Shown here piece by piece: positions 49,599 through 59,821 of a stretch of DNA of 64,000 bases; within the stretch, counting starts at the first letter, position 1, and every line of letters starts with the position of its first letter. Made by a program: the position numbers and the translations under genes. Location: the NCBI RefSeq assembly GCF_002906655.1, contig NZ_CP025794.1, positions 2,418,001 through 2,482,000 of the forward strand, given 5' to 3'. The notes below the pieces were generated by a model, which saw nothing but the letters and a program-made list of their open reading frames with translations, was not told the origin of the DNA and ran no database searches. This DNA is from Vibrio hyugaensis (GTDB taxonomy: Bacteria > Pseudomonadota > Gammaproteobacteria > Enterobacterales > Vibrionaceae).

Positions 49599-51479
49599 TT
49601 AGACCTTAAAGCGACTGATGTTCTCACGCATTGTATTGGCGGTATCGTACATCTGACGTGCGCCGTCACTGCTCTTGAGTGATTGTTCGGCAATCATGTC
49701 CGCATCGTCTTTGATGCCTTGCGTGTTGCGACTGATGTCTTCGCTCACCGCACGTTGCTCTTCTGCTGCGCTTGCGATTTGCATTGCCATGTCGTTGATC
49801 TCAGTGATGGAGTTGGTGATGCTGGTTAGGCTATCGTGCGCCTGCTGAGCATAATCCACGCTGGTATCCGCCAAACTGGTGCTGGTTTGCATGCTATTGA
49901 CTGCCAGTTTAGTGTTGTTTTGCAGTGTTTCGATCATGGTACGGATTTCTTCCGTTGACCCATGAGTGCGTTGGCTCAATACGCGTACTTCATCAGCAAC
50001 CACGGCAAAGCCACGACCTTGTTCACCAGCACGTGCGGCTTCAATTGCGGCATTGAGTGCCAACAAGTTGGTTTGCTCTGCAATGCCTTGGATGGTCGAT
50101 AGGATTTGGTTGATGCTTTGCGTATTCGCTTCCAACTCAGAAATCACGTTGGCGGCATCGCTCACTTGTTCTGCTAACTCGACAATCGCTTCACGGTTCT
50201 TCTGGATAACATTTTGTCCGTCCATACAAGCTGATGCAGAGTTTTGTGAAGCGCTGGCAGTCAATTCTGCATGGCTTGCGACTTCTGCTGCGGTTGCTGA
50301 CATCTCATGAATCGCTGTGGCAATTTGGTTAACATCGTTCTGCTGATGCTCAACGCGACCTGCCGCCATCGCTGACAGTTCATTCGCTTGATTCGCTTGC
50401 GCCGATAGTTGCTCACTGTTTTCAACGATGCCTTTTAGCATGGTTTGCATTTGTGCGAGGAATTGGTTTACATGCGTTGCAAGTTCGCCAATCTCATCCA
50501 TGCGTTCAATCTTGATGCGTTGGGTTAAGTCCCCCTCTCCTTGCGATAGCTCAGAAAGCGCATCTGAGAGCGTTTGAAGTGGTTGGAGTAAGCGCGTGAT
50601 GATGTAAGTGCTGATCGCTGCAATAATCAAGTACAATACGATAGAGGCAATCGCGGTGAATGTTACCTGCTCAGAGACAGAAGCAAACGCCATTTGCTTG
50701 TCTTGCACGATTCCTAAAGACCAGTCGGTATTGGGTACGTTGGCTACGTAAATTAGCTTATCACCCTGATTTGGCCATTGAATGGTATCTAACTTTGTAT
50801 CGCCTGCGAGATTCATCATCACGCTGTGCGTTAATGTAGGGTTAAGTTCAGTCAGTGGTTTTTGACTTAATTTCTCATCTTTGTAAGCCACTAAGTTGTT
50901 ATTGCCATCCACCAAAAATGCAAAGCCATCATTATCTAATTGGATATTCAGTACTTCTTTGATGATATCGGTTACTGCTAAGTCTGCGGCAAGAACACCA
51001 CGATTGCTTTGGTTGAATGCTTTAGCGAAGCTGACAACAATGCTGCCATCAAAGTCTTGGTATGGCTCTGTAATAATTAGGCCTGACTTACTCATCGCAT
51101 CTTGATACCAAGGGCGGGTTCGAGGGTCGTAATCGGCTGGCCATGATTCACTTTTATCGCCATACGCGATAGAACCATCAGAAAATCCAGCATAAACCGA
51201 TAAGAACTTACCGGCACGCTTGGTAAGTAGCATCTCTCGGTCTGCATCGTCAGAGCTTGCAATAATATCTTCGTTCGCCAGCATCATATCGCTACGAATC
51301 GAGAGCCAGTCACTAATGTAACGGTTGGTTGATTGAGAAATATTTTGAATTTCTCGGTTAAGAGTAGACGTGGTTTCTTCGCGCAATTGATTGACGGAAA
51401 CCCAAGCTTGAACGCCACTAACAATGGCGATAATGACTGCAATCGCAATCTGGATTTTTAACTTAATTGTATTTCTCAT
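49599..51479 (-). CDS. Methyl-accepting chemotaxis protein with dCACHE sensor
   Basis: This 626-aa receptor has a membrane helix (~9-29), a periplasmic double-CACHE sensor (~35-275, with [12 protein letters not shown] typical of CACHE_1), a second helix (~276-298), HAMP, and a signalling domain with the hairpin tip [20 protein letters not shown]. dCACHE receptors of this type often bind amino acids or organic acids; the ligand is not known. It has no C-terminal CheR-tethering pentapeptide (ends SRFKV). Confidence 0.93.
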   Translation of the reverse strand: MRNTIKLKIQIAIAVIIAIVSGVQAWVSVNQLREETTSTLNREIQNISQSTNRYISDWLSIRSDMMLANEDIIASSDDADREMLLTKRAGKFLSVYAGFSDGSIAYGDKSESWPADYDPRTRPWYQDAMSKSGLIITEPYQDFDGSIVVSFAKAFNQSNRGVLAADLAVTDIIKEVLNIQLDNDGFAFLVDGNNNLVAYKDEKLSQKPLTELNPTLTHSVMMNLAGDTKLDTIQWPNQGDKLIYVANVPNTDWSLGIVQDKQMAFASVSEQVTFTAIASIVLYLIIAAISTYIITRLLQPLQTLSDALSELSQGEGDLTQRIKIERMDEIGELATHVNQFLAQMQTMLKGIVENSEQLSAQANQANELSAMAAGRVEHQQNDVNQIATAIHEMSATAAEVASHAELTASASQNSASACMDGQNVIQKNREAIVELAEQVSDAANVISELEANTQSINQILSTIQGIAEQTNLLALNAAIEAARAGEQGRGFAVVADEVRVLSQRTHGSTEEIRTMIETLQNNTKLAVNSMQTSTSLADTSVDYAQQAHDSLTSITNSITEINDMAMQIASAAEEQRAVSEDISRNTQGIKDDADMIAEQSLKSSDGARQMYDTANTMRENISRFKV

Positions 51480-51721
51480 TGCCTTACCTTCATAAAACAG
51501 ACAAAAAGATCAACGTCACAAGTGGTGACACCAATGGGTATGAGACGATTCAAGCACGGAAAGTTACATGAAAGGCTGCAGATAATTTATCGACATATAG
51601 CCGATAAACTTAAGCTAAATAGTGTGATTTTTATTCAACATATTGTTTATAGGTATGAATTTATTGTAGTGAAATAAGAGTTAACTTGAATGTTGTGGGC
51701 CTGTGGGGAAAGAGCAGAGGA

Positions 51722-51749
51722 CTCTGCGGCAGATTGCACTACCGCAGAG
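51722..51749 (-). terminator. Hairpin downstream of the DASS transporter
   Basis: CTCTGCGG and CCGCAGAG are perfect arms around a 12-base loop, nine bases after the transporter stop on the minus strand. The T-run is weak, so it may be a 3' stem rather than a full terminator. Confidence 0.5.
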
Positions 51750-51757
51750 AGTGATGA

Positions 51758-53173
51758 TCAAAAGATAATAAGTACCGCACCATAAACGATAAAGAGCCCA
51801 ATCACCCCGATGATTAAACCGACTTTCGCCATGTCTTTACTCTCAATTAAACCAGTAGAGTAGGCGAGAGAGTTTGGTGGTGTAGAGACGGGCAAAATCA
51901 TACCGAGTGAAGCAGAGAACGCGACCACAACTAATAGCCCTTGCAAACCACCGATAGCAACAAGACTTGGCATGGAGGCGCCAATGGCGGCTGCGATTGG
52001 CATCAATAAGTTCGCTGTCGCGGTATTGGACATAAAGTTCGCCATTAACCAACACACAATCGATAGTGCGATGACGACAGAGAATGGAGAAAGGGACTCA
52101 TAGTCAATGGCGTGAGCCAGCGCTTCTGCCAAGCCAGTTTTGTCTAGGGCAATACCAATGGCGATACCACCGGCAACCAACCACAGCACATCCCAGTTTA
52201 TTAGCTTAAGTTCTTCTTTGCCCATGATGCCCGTTAAAGTGAATACCGCGAGTGGAATAATGGCGACCACATACGTATTCATGCCATGCACTTTTGTCGT
52301 CATCCACAGCAGGATAGTCATGGCGAAGGTGACGTAAACCACGATCGCACGCCAACTCTTCTTGAACTTGCCATCCAGACGCAGCTTCATCTCTGGTTCA
52401 CTAGAAGGGAAGAGCTTTTGTAATAAGAACCAGGCCAGCGTTAGTTGCACCAAGACGAAAGGTAATCCCATCATCATCCAAGATAGGAAGTCGATGCTGT
52501 TTTCTCCGGTTAAGTATTGCAAGGCAATCGCGTTGGGCGGTGTACCGATTGGCGTTGCAATACCACCAGTATTCGCGGCAATTGGAATGCACAATACGAG
52601 GGCTTTAATGCCTAAATCGCCTTTCGGTGCCGATGCTACAATTGGGCCTAATAATGCGAGCATCATGACAGTGGTCGCCGTATTAGACATGAACATCGAG
52701 AACACGGCGGTAATCAGCATTAAGCCCAACATGATGAACTTAGGCTGAGTGCCGAACGGCTTTAGCAGTACACGAGCAAGGTTGTTATCAAGCTCGTATT
52801 TAGAGGCAGCAATAGCGAGTGCGAAGCCCCCCATGAAAAGGATGATGATAGGAGAAGAGAAAGCGGAGAAGATGTCCGTGTAAGCGATCAATTCCCCCAA
52901 ATCATGCCCCGCTGGTGGGTTACGAAATAAGTGTAAGCCTTTATCCGATATCATGATCAATTCCAGTGCGATGATAAGAATTGAAGTGGCAAAAACGGGG
53001 ACAGGCTCTAAAACCCATAGCAGCGCAGCGAGAAGGAAAATCGCCAGCAGACGGTGCTGAATTAACGTGAGGTCGTCTATTGGTATAGCATCAATCGGCA
53101 TCATTAAAACACCGAGCGGAATCAAAAAACACACCAGTAACTTGACCAGTGTATTCGCACTCATCTTTGGCAT
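51758..53173 (-). CDS. DASS/SLC13-family anion:sodium symporter
   Basis: This transporter of about 471 aa has the two SNT signatures of the family (SNTATTVMM near 165 and SNTATANLL near 405), each followed by a Thr-Pro motif (GIATPIGTPPNAIAL and PVSTPPNSLAYSTG). It should take up dicarboxylates or related anions with sodium. The ATG at 53173 (MPKMSANTLVK) has AAGGGG upstream; the frame extends 11 codons further without a good site. Dicarboxylate uptake would fit the fumarate and succinate theme of the window, but no direct link is seen. Confidence 0.9.
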   Translation of the reverse strand: MPKMSANTLVKLLVCFLIPLGVLMMPIDAIPIDDLTLIQHRLLAIFLLAALLWVLEPVPVFATSILIIALELIMISDKGLHLFRNPPAGHDLGELIAYTDIFSAFSSPIIILFMGGFALAIAASKYELDNNLARVLLKPFGTQPKFIMLGLMLITAVFSMFMSNTATTVMMLALLGPIVASAPKGDLGIKALVLCIPIAANTGGIATPIGTPPNAIALQYLTGENSIDFLSWMMMGLPFVLVQLTLAWFLLQKLFPSSEPEMKLRLDGKFKKSWRAIVVYVTFAMTILLWMTTKVHGMNTYVVAIIPLAVFTLTGIMGKEELKLINWDVLWLVAGGIAIGIALDKTGLAEALAHAIDYESLSPFSVVIALSIVCWLMANFMSNTATANLLMPIAAAIGASMPSLVAIGGLQGLLVVVAFSASLGMILPVSTPPNSLAYSTGLIESKDMAKVGLIIGVIGLFIVYGAVLIIF

Positions 53174-53299
53174 TGGTTGCCCCTTCAAATAATCATCCCT
53201 AACCACAGAATAATTGATTGTGCTTTTAGGGTCTTAGAGGCAAGTATGAGTTTGAAAAAGTGAGACTAAATTTCGAACAGAGTTTTGCTTTTCGTCAAT

Positions 53300-53323
53300 A
53301 AAAAAGCCCCCGCGAGCGGAGGC
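53300..53323 (-). terminator. Terminator after psd
   Basis: On the minus strand, a GCCTCC / GGGGGC stem (one G-T pair) is followed by six T, 27 bp past the psd stop. Confidence 0.82.
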
Positions 53324-53349
53324 CTCTAAAATCATTTTGTACGGAAGCC

Positions 53350-54207
53350 TTACTGCTGGTGCGCGTAAGGTGTACCCATTACTGTTGGTTTACCGTTTTC
53401 CATGCTCTCATCGAATGTGATGGCATCTTTAGCGAATAGGTTGATAACCGTTGAGCCAAGCTTGAAGCGGCCCATTTCTTCGCCTTTTTTCAAGATAACG
53501 GCTTTGTTACCTTCTGCAGGGTAATCCCATTTGTAAACAGTATTACCGCGTGGTGGCGTAACAGTGCCAGCCCATACTTGCTCAATGCTGCCTACGATGG
53601 TTGCACCAACCAGTACTTGTGCCATTGGACCAAACTCAGTATCGAAGATACACACTACGCGCTCGTTACGTGCGAATAGGTTTGGTACGTTCTCTGCCGT
53701 TAGTGGGTTTACCGAGAACAGGTCGCCAGGTACATAAATCATCTGACGCAGCGTGCCGTCACATGGCATGTGTACACGGTGGTAATCACTAGGTGAGAGG
53801 TATAGCGTTGCAAAAGTACCATCTTGGAACTCTTCCGCTAGTGTTTCATCACCGCCAAGCAGTTCTTGAGCTGAGAAGTTATGACCTTTTGCTTGAATCA
53901 GTTGGCCGTCTTCAATTGGGCCAAACTGGCTAACACAAGCATCTGCTGGGTGAGTGATCACCGCTTCACCTTCTGCGATTGGACGTGCGCCTTCTTTTAG
54001 CTCACGTACAAAGAACTCGTTGAACGTTTTGAAGTGTTTTGGATCGGAGTGTTTCGCCTCATCCATGTTCACATTGTATTGTTTGATAAACCAACGAATG
54101 ATTGCTGTTGTTAGACCGCCAGCTTTAGCTGAAGCCAGTTTACCCACTAGACGCGTTAGGCCGTGTTGTGGGATCCAGTACTGCAGTCCAACTTTAATCT
54201 TGTCCAT
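53350..54207 (-). CDS. psd: Phosphatidylserine decarboxylase proenzyme
   Basis: This 285-aa protein has the self-cleavage motif LGST near the C-terminus (Ser at about residue 252 becomes the pyruvoyl group) and conserved [11 protein letters not shown] and [15 protein letters not shown]. It makes phosphatidylethanolamine at the inner membrane. It lies downstream of rsgA on the same strand, as in E. coli (rsgA-psd). Confidence 0.97.
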   Translation of the reverse strand: MDKIKVGLQYWIPQHGLTRLVGKLASAKAGGLTTAIIRWFIKQYNVNMDEAKHSDPKHFKTFNEFFVRELKEGARPIAEGEAVITHPADACVSQFGPIEDGQLIQAKGHNFSAQELLGGDETLAEEFQDGTFATLYLSPSDYHRVHMPCDGTLRQMIYVPGDLFSVNPLTAENVPNLFARNERVVCIFDTEFGPMAQVLVGATIVGSIEQVWAGTVTPPRGNTVYKWDYPAEGNKAVILKKGEEMGRFKLGSTVINLFAKDAITFDESMENGKPTVMGTPYAHQQ

Positions 54208-54323
54208 CTTTAATTCCGATACTTCTGTTAGATTCTCGCTTTAGGGCGCGTGATGTTACTGAAATTTCATCTGCTTGTCAGTATTAGGTGATGTTTTCTT
54301 ACACAGTTGCAGTCTTAACTCAG

Positions 54324-55388
54324 TTACAGATCCGCTTTCTTGCTGCGTGAGTACTGACGGTTGGCTTTGTTTTCGCTCATGCTTTCTAGGATGCGATGGT
54401 AGTTTTCAAAGCGAACTTTGCTCACATCACCTTTCTCTACAGCTTCACGCAATATACAGCCTGGATCGTCGTTGTGCTTACAGTCACGGAACTTACAGCC
54501 ACCAAGATAAGGGCGGAATTCAACAAATGCTTTGGTAACCTCTTCCGCTTCTAAGTGCCAAAGGCCAAATTCACGAACCCCAGGAGAGTCAATGAGTTCA
54601 CCGCCGGTGGGAATATGGTATAGACGTGCCGCAGTCGTTGTATGTTGACCGAGCCCTGAGTTCTCAGAGACTTCGCCTTCTTCCACTTCTTGTTCAAGCT
54701 CTGGCATTAGAGCATTCACGAGGCTGGATTTACCAACACCTGATTGGCCAACGAAGATATTGATTCGGTCGCCTAGCAAGGCTTCAAGTTCATTAATGCC
54801 TTCACCCGATTTCTTGCTCACAAATAGAACTTTGTAACCAATGCGTTGGTATTCTTCCAACCAACTTTCATAAGTTGCACGCTCTTCGTCTGACAACAGG
54901 TCGATTTTGTTCAGAACCAGCAATGGCGCAATGTTAAGTGTCTCTGAAGCAACCAAGTAGCGGTCAATAATGTTCAATGACAGTTCCGGTAGAACCGAAG
55001 ACACAATGATCATTTGATCAATATTTGCGGCCACAGGTTTTAAGCCATCGTAGTAATCTGGACGAGTAAGTACCGATGTACGAGGTTCTACTGCTTCTAC
55101 AACACCTGAGATACCAGCCATGGATTCTAAACCTTCACGCCACAACACGCGGTCACCCGATACTAGGGATTCAATGCCGCGACGAAGGTTGCAACGTTGA
55201 ACTTCACCCGTCTCAAGATCTTCGATGTCAGCATGTTGGCCGAAGCGAGTAATGACCAAGCCTTGCTTACTTGCGCCAAGCATGTGCTCATCCCATTGGA
55301 TTGAGTCTTCTTGCTTTTTTAGGCGCTTTTGTTGGTTGCTGCGTACGCGTCGCACCTGACCTTTGGTTAACTTTTTCTTTTTTGCCAC
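54324..55388 (-). CDS. rsgA: Ribosome small-subunit GTPase RsgA
   Basis: This circularly permuted GTPase of about 354 aa has an OB-fold, then G4 (NKIDLL), G1 ([10 protein letters not shown]) and G3 ([10 protein letters not shown]). A C-terminal zinc finger has [14 protein letters not shown]. It checks maturation of the 30S decoding centre. The GTG at 55388 ([20 protein letters not shown]) aligns with the E. coli start; 18 more in-frame codons reach back toward orn. It is divergent from orn. Confidence 0.95.
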   Translation of the reverse strand: MAKKKKLTKGQVRRVRSNQQKRLKKQEDSIQWDEHMLGASKQGLVITRFGQHADIEDLETGEVQRCNLRRGIESLVSGDRVLWREGLESMAGISGVVEAVEPRTSVLTRPDYYDGLKPVAANIDQMIIVSSVLPELSLNIIDRYLVASETLNIAPLLVLNKIDLLSDEERATYESWLEEYQRIGYKVLFVSKKSGEGINELEALLGDRINIFVGQSGVGKSSLVNALMPELEQEVEEGEVSENSGLGQHTTTAARLYHIPTGGELIDSPGVREFGLWHLEAEEVTKAFVEFRPYLGGCKFRDCKHNDDPGCILREAVEKGDVSKVRFENYHRILESMSENKANRQYSRSKKADL

Positions 55389-55517
55389 AATTTTGTACTT
55401 AGTGTGAGTTCGCTCAAGTGATTGAACCAACAAAGGGTTCAAGCGAGTGAGTATCGTGTTTCAAGTATTTTCAGGTATAGTACCTCTTTTATCGATAAAC
55501 AAATAGGCGGCGTAACC

Positions 55518-56063
55518 ATGTCCTTTAGCGATCAAAACCTAATTTGGGTTGATTTAGAGATGACGGGCCTTGATCCTGAAACGCATAAAATCATTGAAAT
55601 TGCTTCTATCGTTACCGATAGCGAGCTGAACATTTTGGCTGAAGGGCCGGTACTCGCTGTTCATCAACCAGAAGAAGAGCTGGCTAAGATGGATGACTGG
55701 TGTACCAATACGCACACATCAAGCGGATTGGTTGAGCGTGTCCGTAATAGTGATATTTCAGAGCAAGATGCTGTTGCACAAACCATCGAATTCCTAGAAA
55801 AATGGGTTCCAAAGGGTGTCTCACCAATTTGTGGTAACAGTATTGGTCAAGATCGCCGTTTCTTGTACAAACACATGCCAGAGCTCGAAGAATATTTCCA
55901 TTATCGTTACCTAGACGTGAGCACGCTTAAAGAGTTAACTCGTCGCTGGCAACCTGAAGTGTTAAATGGCTTCTCTAAGCAAGGTACACACTTAGCGTTA
56001 GACGACATCCGTGAGTCGATTACTGAGCTAAAGTACTACCGCGAAACGATCTTTAAGATCTAA
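55518..56063 (+). CDS. orn: Oligoribonuclease
   Basis: This 181-aa DEDDh exonuclease starts [19 protein letters not shown] and is the same length as E. coli Orn. It has [11 protein letters not shown] (Exo II) and [14 protein letters not shown] (Exo III). It degrades 2-5 nt RNAs and pGpG from cyclic-di-GMP breakdown. The ATG at 55518 is used rather than the long open frame upstream. It is divergent from rsgA and followed by the tRNA array. Confidence 0.97.
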   Translation: MSFSDQNLIWVDLEMTGLDPETHKIIEIASIVTDSELNILAEGPVLAVHQPEEELAKMDDWCTNTHTSSGLVERVRNSDISEQDAVAQTIEFLEKWVPKGVSPICGNSIGQDRRFLYKHMPELEEYFHYRYLDVSTLKELTRRWQPEVLNGFSKQGTHLALDDIRESITELKYYRETIFKI

Positions 56064-56159
56064 CTGTTAAGGCTGCGATCCAAATTGTTGTATTTCGTGA
56101 ACGTTTTGCTTGCTTTTTCGTCGGTCAGTAAAAAAATAAAGTTTTTTTGAACGAAGGAC

Positions 56160-56187
56160 TTGCATCACAAAAAAATGCTCTTATAAT
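56160..56187 (+). promoter_or_regulatory. Promoter of the tRNA array
   Basis: TTGCAT (-35) and a perfect TATAAT (-10) are separated by 16 bp, with an A/T-rich stretch ahead (UP-element-like) and a GC-rich discriminator after it (TCGCAGCCC). This form is typical of growth-rate and ppGpp-controlled stable RNA promoters. It sits 33 bp before the first tRNA. Confidence 0.85.
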
Positions 56188-56219
56188 TCGCAGCCCTGAA
56201 CGACGGAAACGTTGTTGAT

Positions 56220-56295
56220 GCGACACTAGCTCAGTTGGTAGAGCGCAACCTTGCCAAGGTTGAGGTCACGAGTTCGAACCTCGTGTGTCGCTCCA
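56220..56295 (+). tRNA. tRNA-Gly(GCC), copy 1
   Basis: 76 nt with encoded CCA. The anticodon loop TTGCCAA is in a CAACC/GGTTG stem, and the T-arm has TTCGAAC. All eight glycine copies appear identical. Confidence 0.98.
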
Positions 56296-56334
56296 GTTTG
56301 AAGGTCTTCATCGTACCTAACGGTGAAATACGGA

Positions 56335-56411
<77 letters not shown>

Positions 56412-56464
56412 AATCTAAAGCAGTTTGAAGGTCATTTTTAATGATATTCAGGCCGTTAAGAGAT

Positions 56465-56540
56465 GCGACACTAGCTCAGTTGGTAGAGCGCAACCTTGCC
56501 AAGGTTGAGGTCACGAGTTCGAACCTCGTGTGTCGCTCCA
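56465..56540 (+). tRNA. tRNA-Gly(GCC), copy 2
   Basis: Same sequence as glycine copy 1, anticodon GCC, CCA encoded. Confidence 0.98.
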
Positions 56541-56579
56541 ATTTGAAGGTCTTCATCGTACCTAACGATGAAATACGGA

Positions 56580-56656
<77 letters not shown>

Positions 56657-56713
56657 AATTCAAGACAGTTTGATCGTTATTTATCATAACCCTCAGGCCG
56701 TCGACGGATGCGC

Positions 56714-56743
56714 CGCCCGGATCAAATCCCGGCTCCGCAGCCA
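56714..56743 (+). pseudogene. 3' remnant of a tRNA-fMet
   Basis: CCGGATCAAATCCCGGCTCC followed by GCAGCCA resembles the T-arm and acceptor end of tRNA-fMet with one substitution and shifted C residues. No matching 5' half is present. Confidence 0.65.
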
Positions 56744-56761
56744 ATTCTCTCTTGAGAATAT

Positions 56762-56837
56762 GCGACACTAGCTCAGTTGGTAGAGCGCAACCTTGCCAAG
56801 GTTGAGGTCACGAGTTCGAACCTCGTGTGTCGCTCCA
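56762..56837 (+). tRNA. tRNA-Gly(GCC), copy 3
   Basis: Same sequence as glycine copy 1; first gene of the second 542-bp unit. Confidence 0.98.
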
Positions 56838-56876
56838 ATTTGAAGGTCTTCATCGTACCTAACGGTGAAATACGGA

Positions 56877-56953
<77 letters not shown>

Positions 56954-57006
56954 AATCTAAAGCAGTTTGAAGGTCATTTTTAATGATATTCAGGCCGTTA
57001 AGAGAT

Positions 57007-57082
57007 GCGACACTAGCTCAGTTGGTAGAGCGCAACCTTGCCAAGGTTGAGGTCACGAGTTCGAACCTCGTGTGTCGCTCCA
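57007..57082 (+). tRNA. tRNA-Gly(GCC), copy 4
   Basis: Same sequence as glycine copy 1. Confidence 0.98.
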
Positions 57083-57121
57083 ATTTGAAGGTCTTCATCG
57101 TACCTAACGATGAAATACGGA

Positions 57122-57198
<77 letters not shown>

Positions 57199-57255
57199 AA
57201 TTCAAGACAGTTTGATCGTTATTTGTCATAACCCTCAGGCCGTCGACGGATGCGC

Positions 57256-57285
57256 CACCCGGATCAAATCCCGGCTCCGCAACCA
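57256..57285 (+). pseudogene. 3' remnant of a tRNA-fMet, second copy
   Basis: Counterpart of 56714-56743 exactly 542 bp on, here ending GCAACCA, so one base closer to the intact tRNA-fMet end. Confidence 0.65.
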
Positions 57286-57303
57286 ATTCTCTCTTGAGAA
57301 TAT

Positions 57304-57379
57304 GCGACACTAGCTCAGTTGGTAGAGCGCAACCTTGCCAAGGTTGAGGTCACGAGTTCGAACCTCGTGTGTCGCTCCA
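57304..57379 (+). tRNA. tRNA-Gly(GCC), copy 5
   Basis: Same sequence as glycine copy 1; first gene of the third, partial unit. Confidence 0.98.
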
Positions 57380-57418
57380 ATTTTAAGGTCTTCATCGTAC
57401 CTAACGGTGAAATACGGA

Positions 57419-57495
<77 letters not shown>

Positions 57496-57548
57496 AATCT
57501 AAAGCAGTTTGAAGGTCATTTTTAATGATATTCAGGCCGTTAAGAGAT

Positions 57549-57624
57549 GCGACACTAGCTCAGTTGGTAGAGCGCAACCTTGCCAAGGTTGAGGTCACGA
57601 GTTCGAACCTCGTGTGTCGCTCCA
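57549..57624 (+). tRNA. tRNA-Gly(GCC), copy 6
   Basis: Same sequence as glycine copy 1. After this gene the spacer changes to a different, 51-bp type. Confidence 0.98.
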
Positions 57625-57675
57625 CTTTCTTTCTGAAATGTGGAATAAGCCCTCATTGTGCTTAACAATGACATT

Positions 57676-57751
57676 GCGACACTAGCTCAGTTGGTAGAGC
57701 GCAACCTTGCCAAGGTTGAGGTCACGAGTTCGAACCTCGTGTGTCGCTCCA
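57676..57751 (+). tRNA. tRNA-Gly(GCC), copy 7
   Basis: Same sequence as glycine copy 1; part of a shorter 127-bp Gly-only repeat with copy 8. Confidence 0.98.
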
Positions 57752-57802
57752 CTTTCTTTTTGAAATGTGGAATAAGCCCTCATTGTGCTTAACAGTGACA
57801 TT

Positions 57803-57878
57803 GCGACACTAGCTCAGTTGGTAGAGCGCAACCTTGCCAAGGTTGAGGTCACGAGTTCGAACCTCGTGTGTCGCTCCA
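57803..57878 (+). tRNA. tRNA-Gly(GCC), copy 8
   Basis: Same sequence as glycine copy 1, 127 bp after copy 7. Confidence 0.98.
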
Positions 57879-57912
57879 GTTTCTATTATCGTATTAATCG
57901 ATAATATACGGA

Positions 57913-57989
<77 letters not shown>

Positions 57990-58237
57990 ATTTTCAAGCG
58001 ATAGTTTTAGTCACTCACTCAAACCATCGATGAATGTAACTCTATTTGCAATAGAGGTTACAGCCAGCCACATCGCTCTTTTCATAATGCTGAGAAGCAT
58101 CAATCCCTGAAAAATAAAACTTTAATCCGCATCGAATGATGTCGGACGATTTCGTTTGTGTTTTAAACATGAGACGAGACGGCTGACCAATGAATATTCT
58201 GGTGTTCGGGGCGTTTTCACATCTTTAATTAACAGAG

Positions 58238-58246
58238 TTATCCACA
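58238..58246 (+). promoter_or_regulatory. DnaA box 1 (perfect)
   Basis: TTATCCACA is an exact match to the high-affinity DnaA box. It faces DnaA box 2 with ten bases between them. Confidence 0.85.
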
Positions 58247-58256
58247 TATATCGTTC

Positions 58257-58265
58257 TGTGGATAA
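58257..58265 (-). promoter_or_regulatory. DnaA box 2 (perfect, inverted)
   Basis: TGTGGATAA is the exact reverse complement of TTATCCACA; its centre is 19 bp from that of box 1. Confidence 0.85.
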
Positions 58266-58511
58266 GTTGGTTGATAAAGTGTTTTCTGCTTGGGGTTTAA
58301 AGGTTGTAAAGAAAGATCTTTTCCAAATCTGACAGCGGCTAAACTTTTCATTAAACGCTTAAGTTGTTGTTATGTATGGGAAAAGGTACTTTTATTGCGG
58401 ATCGGGTGCGTTAAATTTGGATCATTACTTTGTGTTTTTTTGATCCTAATCATTTCTTTAGGTTGTGTTTAACTTTTTTCTATAACCTATTTTCTCTCAA
58501 TACTCTTATTT

Positions 58512-58520
58512 TTTTCCACA
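58512..58520 (+). promoter_or_regulatory. DnaA box 3 (TTWTNCACA)
   Basis: TTTTCCACA fits the relaxed DnaA consensus. It lies about 270 bp from the inverted pair, past the IHF-like site. Confidence 0.65.
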
Positions 58521-58595
58521 TTACAGAATTGAGAACAAGGTCATGAATTGATCGGGCAAAAAATGTTTTCAATCTCTTGCATATGAGCTACGCAT

Positions 58596-59723
58596 TTATG
58601 CGTCTCTTGGTAGGCCTTTTTCGACAATCCGGATTAACCGCTTTTTCTTCGTTTCTACCGAGTCGGACTCATTGGTCGGAAGCTGATTAATTTGTTGCGT
58701 CAATGCCCATTCGATATGTTCATCAAGCAATTCACTTTCGCCACGTCTGTTTTCCAGTGCTTCGATGATTTGTTGACTATATTCTGCATTGCCAAGTGCG
58801 ACAGAAATATTACGCAGCCATTGAACATGACCAATTCGACGAATCGCCGATCCCTCCATTTGTTTAAGGAAGGTCGCTTCATCCCAATGAAACATTGTCA
58901 GTAAATCAGGTTCTTCAAAACTGTCTCGGCGATGAAAGTCTTCTTGTTCCGTTAGTTCTGCGTATCGATTCCAAGGGCAGACTAATTGGCAGTCATCGCA
59001 ACCATAAATTCGGTTGCCTATTGGCTTACGGAACTCTTCAGGAATCACGCCATCAAATTCGATGGTGAGATAAGAGATGCAGCGACGTGCATCCACTACC
59101 TTATCCTCAACGATTGCTTGAGTCGGGCAGGAAGTAATGCATGCTTTACATTTGTCACATTGATCGACGCTTGGTTCATCTACTGGCAATGGCAGGTCAA
59201 TCAGCAATTCGCCAAGAAAGAACCAAGATCCACAGTCTTTATCTAAGATAAGTGAATGTTTGCCTGTCCAGCCTAGACCCGCTTTCTGAGCAAGAGGTCT
59301 TTCTAAGATAGGAGCAGAATCGACAAATGGACGGTAGCCATACTGTCCTACTTCTTGTTCGATAAGCTTGCCAAGCTTATTCAGTTGCTTTCTTACTAGC
59401 TTGTGATAATCGCGTCCAAGCGCATAACGACTAATGTATGCGTGATTCTTGTTAGCTAAGTTGGAGGCGAAGTGGGCTTCCGGAGGTAGGTAGTTCATGC
59501 GTACGCTTATTACGCGTACGGTTCCCGGCAAAAGTTCATCTGGTCTTGCGCGCATCATGCCATGACGGGCCATCCAATCCATTGAACCGTGATAGCCAGC
59601 ATCAAGCCATTTTTGCAGAGCCGCCTCATGTTCACTAAGATCAACATCGCAGATACCGACTTTCTGAAAGCCGAGCTCTTTACCCCAAATTTTGATTTGT
59701 TGAGCGAGTTGTTCGAAGTTCAT
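58596..59723 (-). CDS. queG: Epoxyqueuosine reductase
   Basis: This 375-aa cobalamin and iron-sulfur enzyme has two [4Fe-4S] cysteine sets (CDKCKACITSCPTQAI and YGCDDCQLVCPWN) and the catalytic segment FVDSAPILERPLAQKAGLGW. It performs the last step of queuosine synthesis in tRNA. The C-terminal HEAT-like part is normal in length. In E. coli nnrE and tsaE follow divergently; here tsaE follows directly and nnrE is absent. Confidence 0.96.
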   Translation of the reverse strand: MNFEQLAQQIKIWGKELGFQKVGICDVDLSEHEAALQKWLDAGYHGSMDWMARHGMMRARPDELLPGTVRVISVRMNYLPPEAHFASNLANKNHAYISRYALGRDYHKLVRKQLNKLGKLIEQEVGQYGYRPFVDSAPILERPLAQKAGLGWTGKHSLILDKDCGSWFFLGELLIDLPLPVDEPSVDQCDKCKACITSCPTQAIVEDKVVDARRCISYLTIEFDGVIPEEFRKPIGNRIYGCDDCQLVCPWNRYAELTEQEDFHRRDSFEEPDLLTMFHWDEATFLKQMEGSAIRRIGHVQWLRNISVALGNAEYSQQIIEALENRRGESELLDEHIEWALTQQINQLPTNESDSVETKKKRLIRIVEKGLPRDA

Positions 59724-59821
59724 GTTTTATCACCGAGATAAAGGGGGGCGGATCTTACCGGATCTTACTTATTGGTGCTACCAGAAAGTCTAGACATAAA
59801 GTCGAGAAATAGATTTTGAAA

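Larger units (their letters stand above)
57990..58595. other. Non-coding AT-rich region with DnaA boxes, candidate datA-like locus
   Basis: This 606-bp gap lies between the glycine tRNA array and queG and contains no credible gene. It holds two perfect DnaA boxes in inverted orientation, a third consensus box, a one-mismatch box (GTTTTCACA, 58213-58221) and an IHF-like site (58448-58460, one mismatch to WATCAA-N4-TTR). In E. coli the DnaA-titration locus datA, with several DnaA boxes and an IHF site, lies between glyVXY and queG. Position and content therefore suggest a functional counterpart; this is inference. A hairpin at 58038-58061 (AACTCTAT / ATAGAGGTT, one bulge) may mark the end of the tRNA transcript. 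Confidence 0.6.

Noticed and set aside
55422..55517. Upstream extension of orn to 55422
   Set aside because: Family length (181 aa) and the strong conservation of [19 protein letters not shown] place the start at 55518.
58290..58472. 60-codon plus-strand frame in the tRNA-queG gap
   Set aside because: No ribosome site, unlikely composition, and it lies in the DnaA-box region with no recognised homologue.
57990..58595. crtS, the chromosome-1 site that triggers chromosome-2 replication
   Set aside because: The known V. cholerae crtS lies in a different gene context and is bound by RctB. I see no crtS-like conserved sequence here; the datA position fits better.
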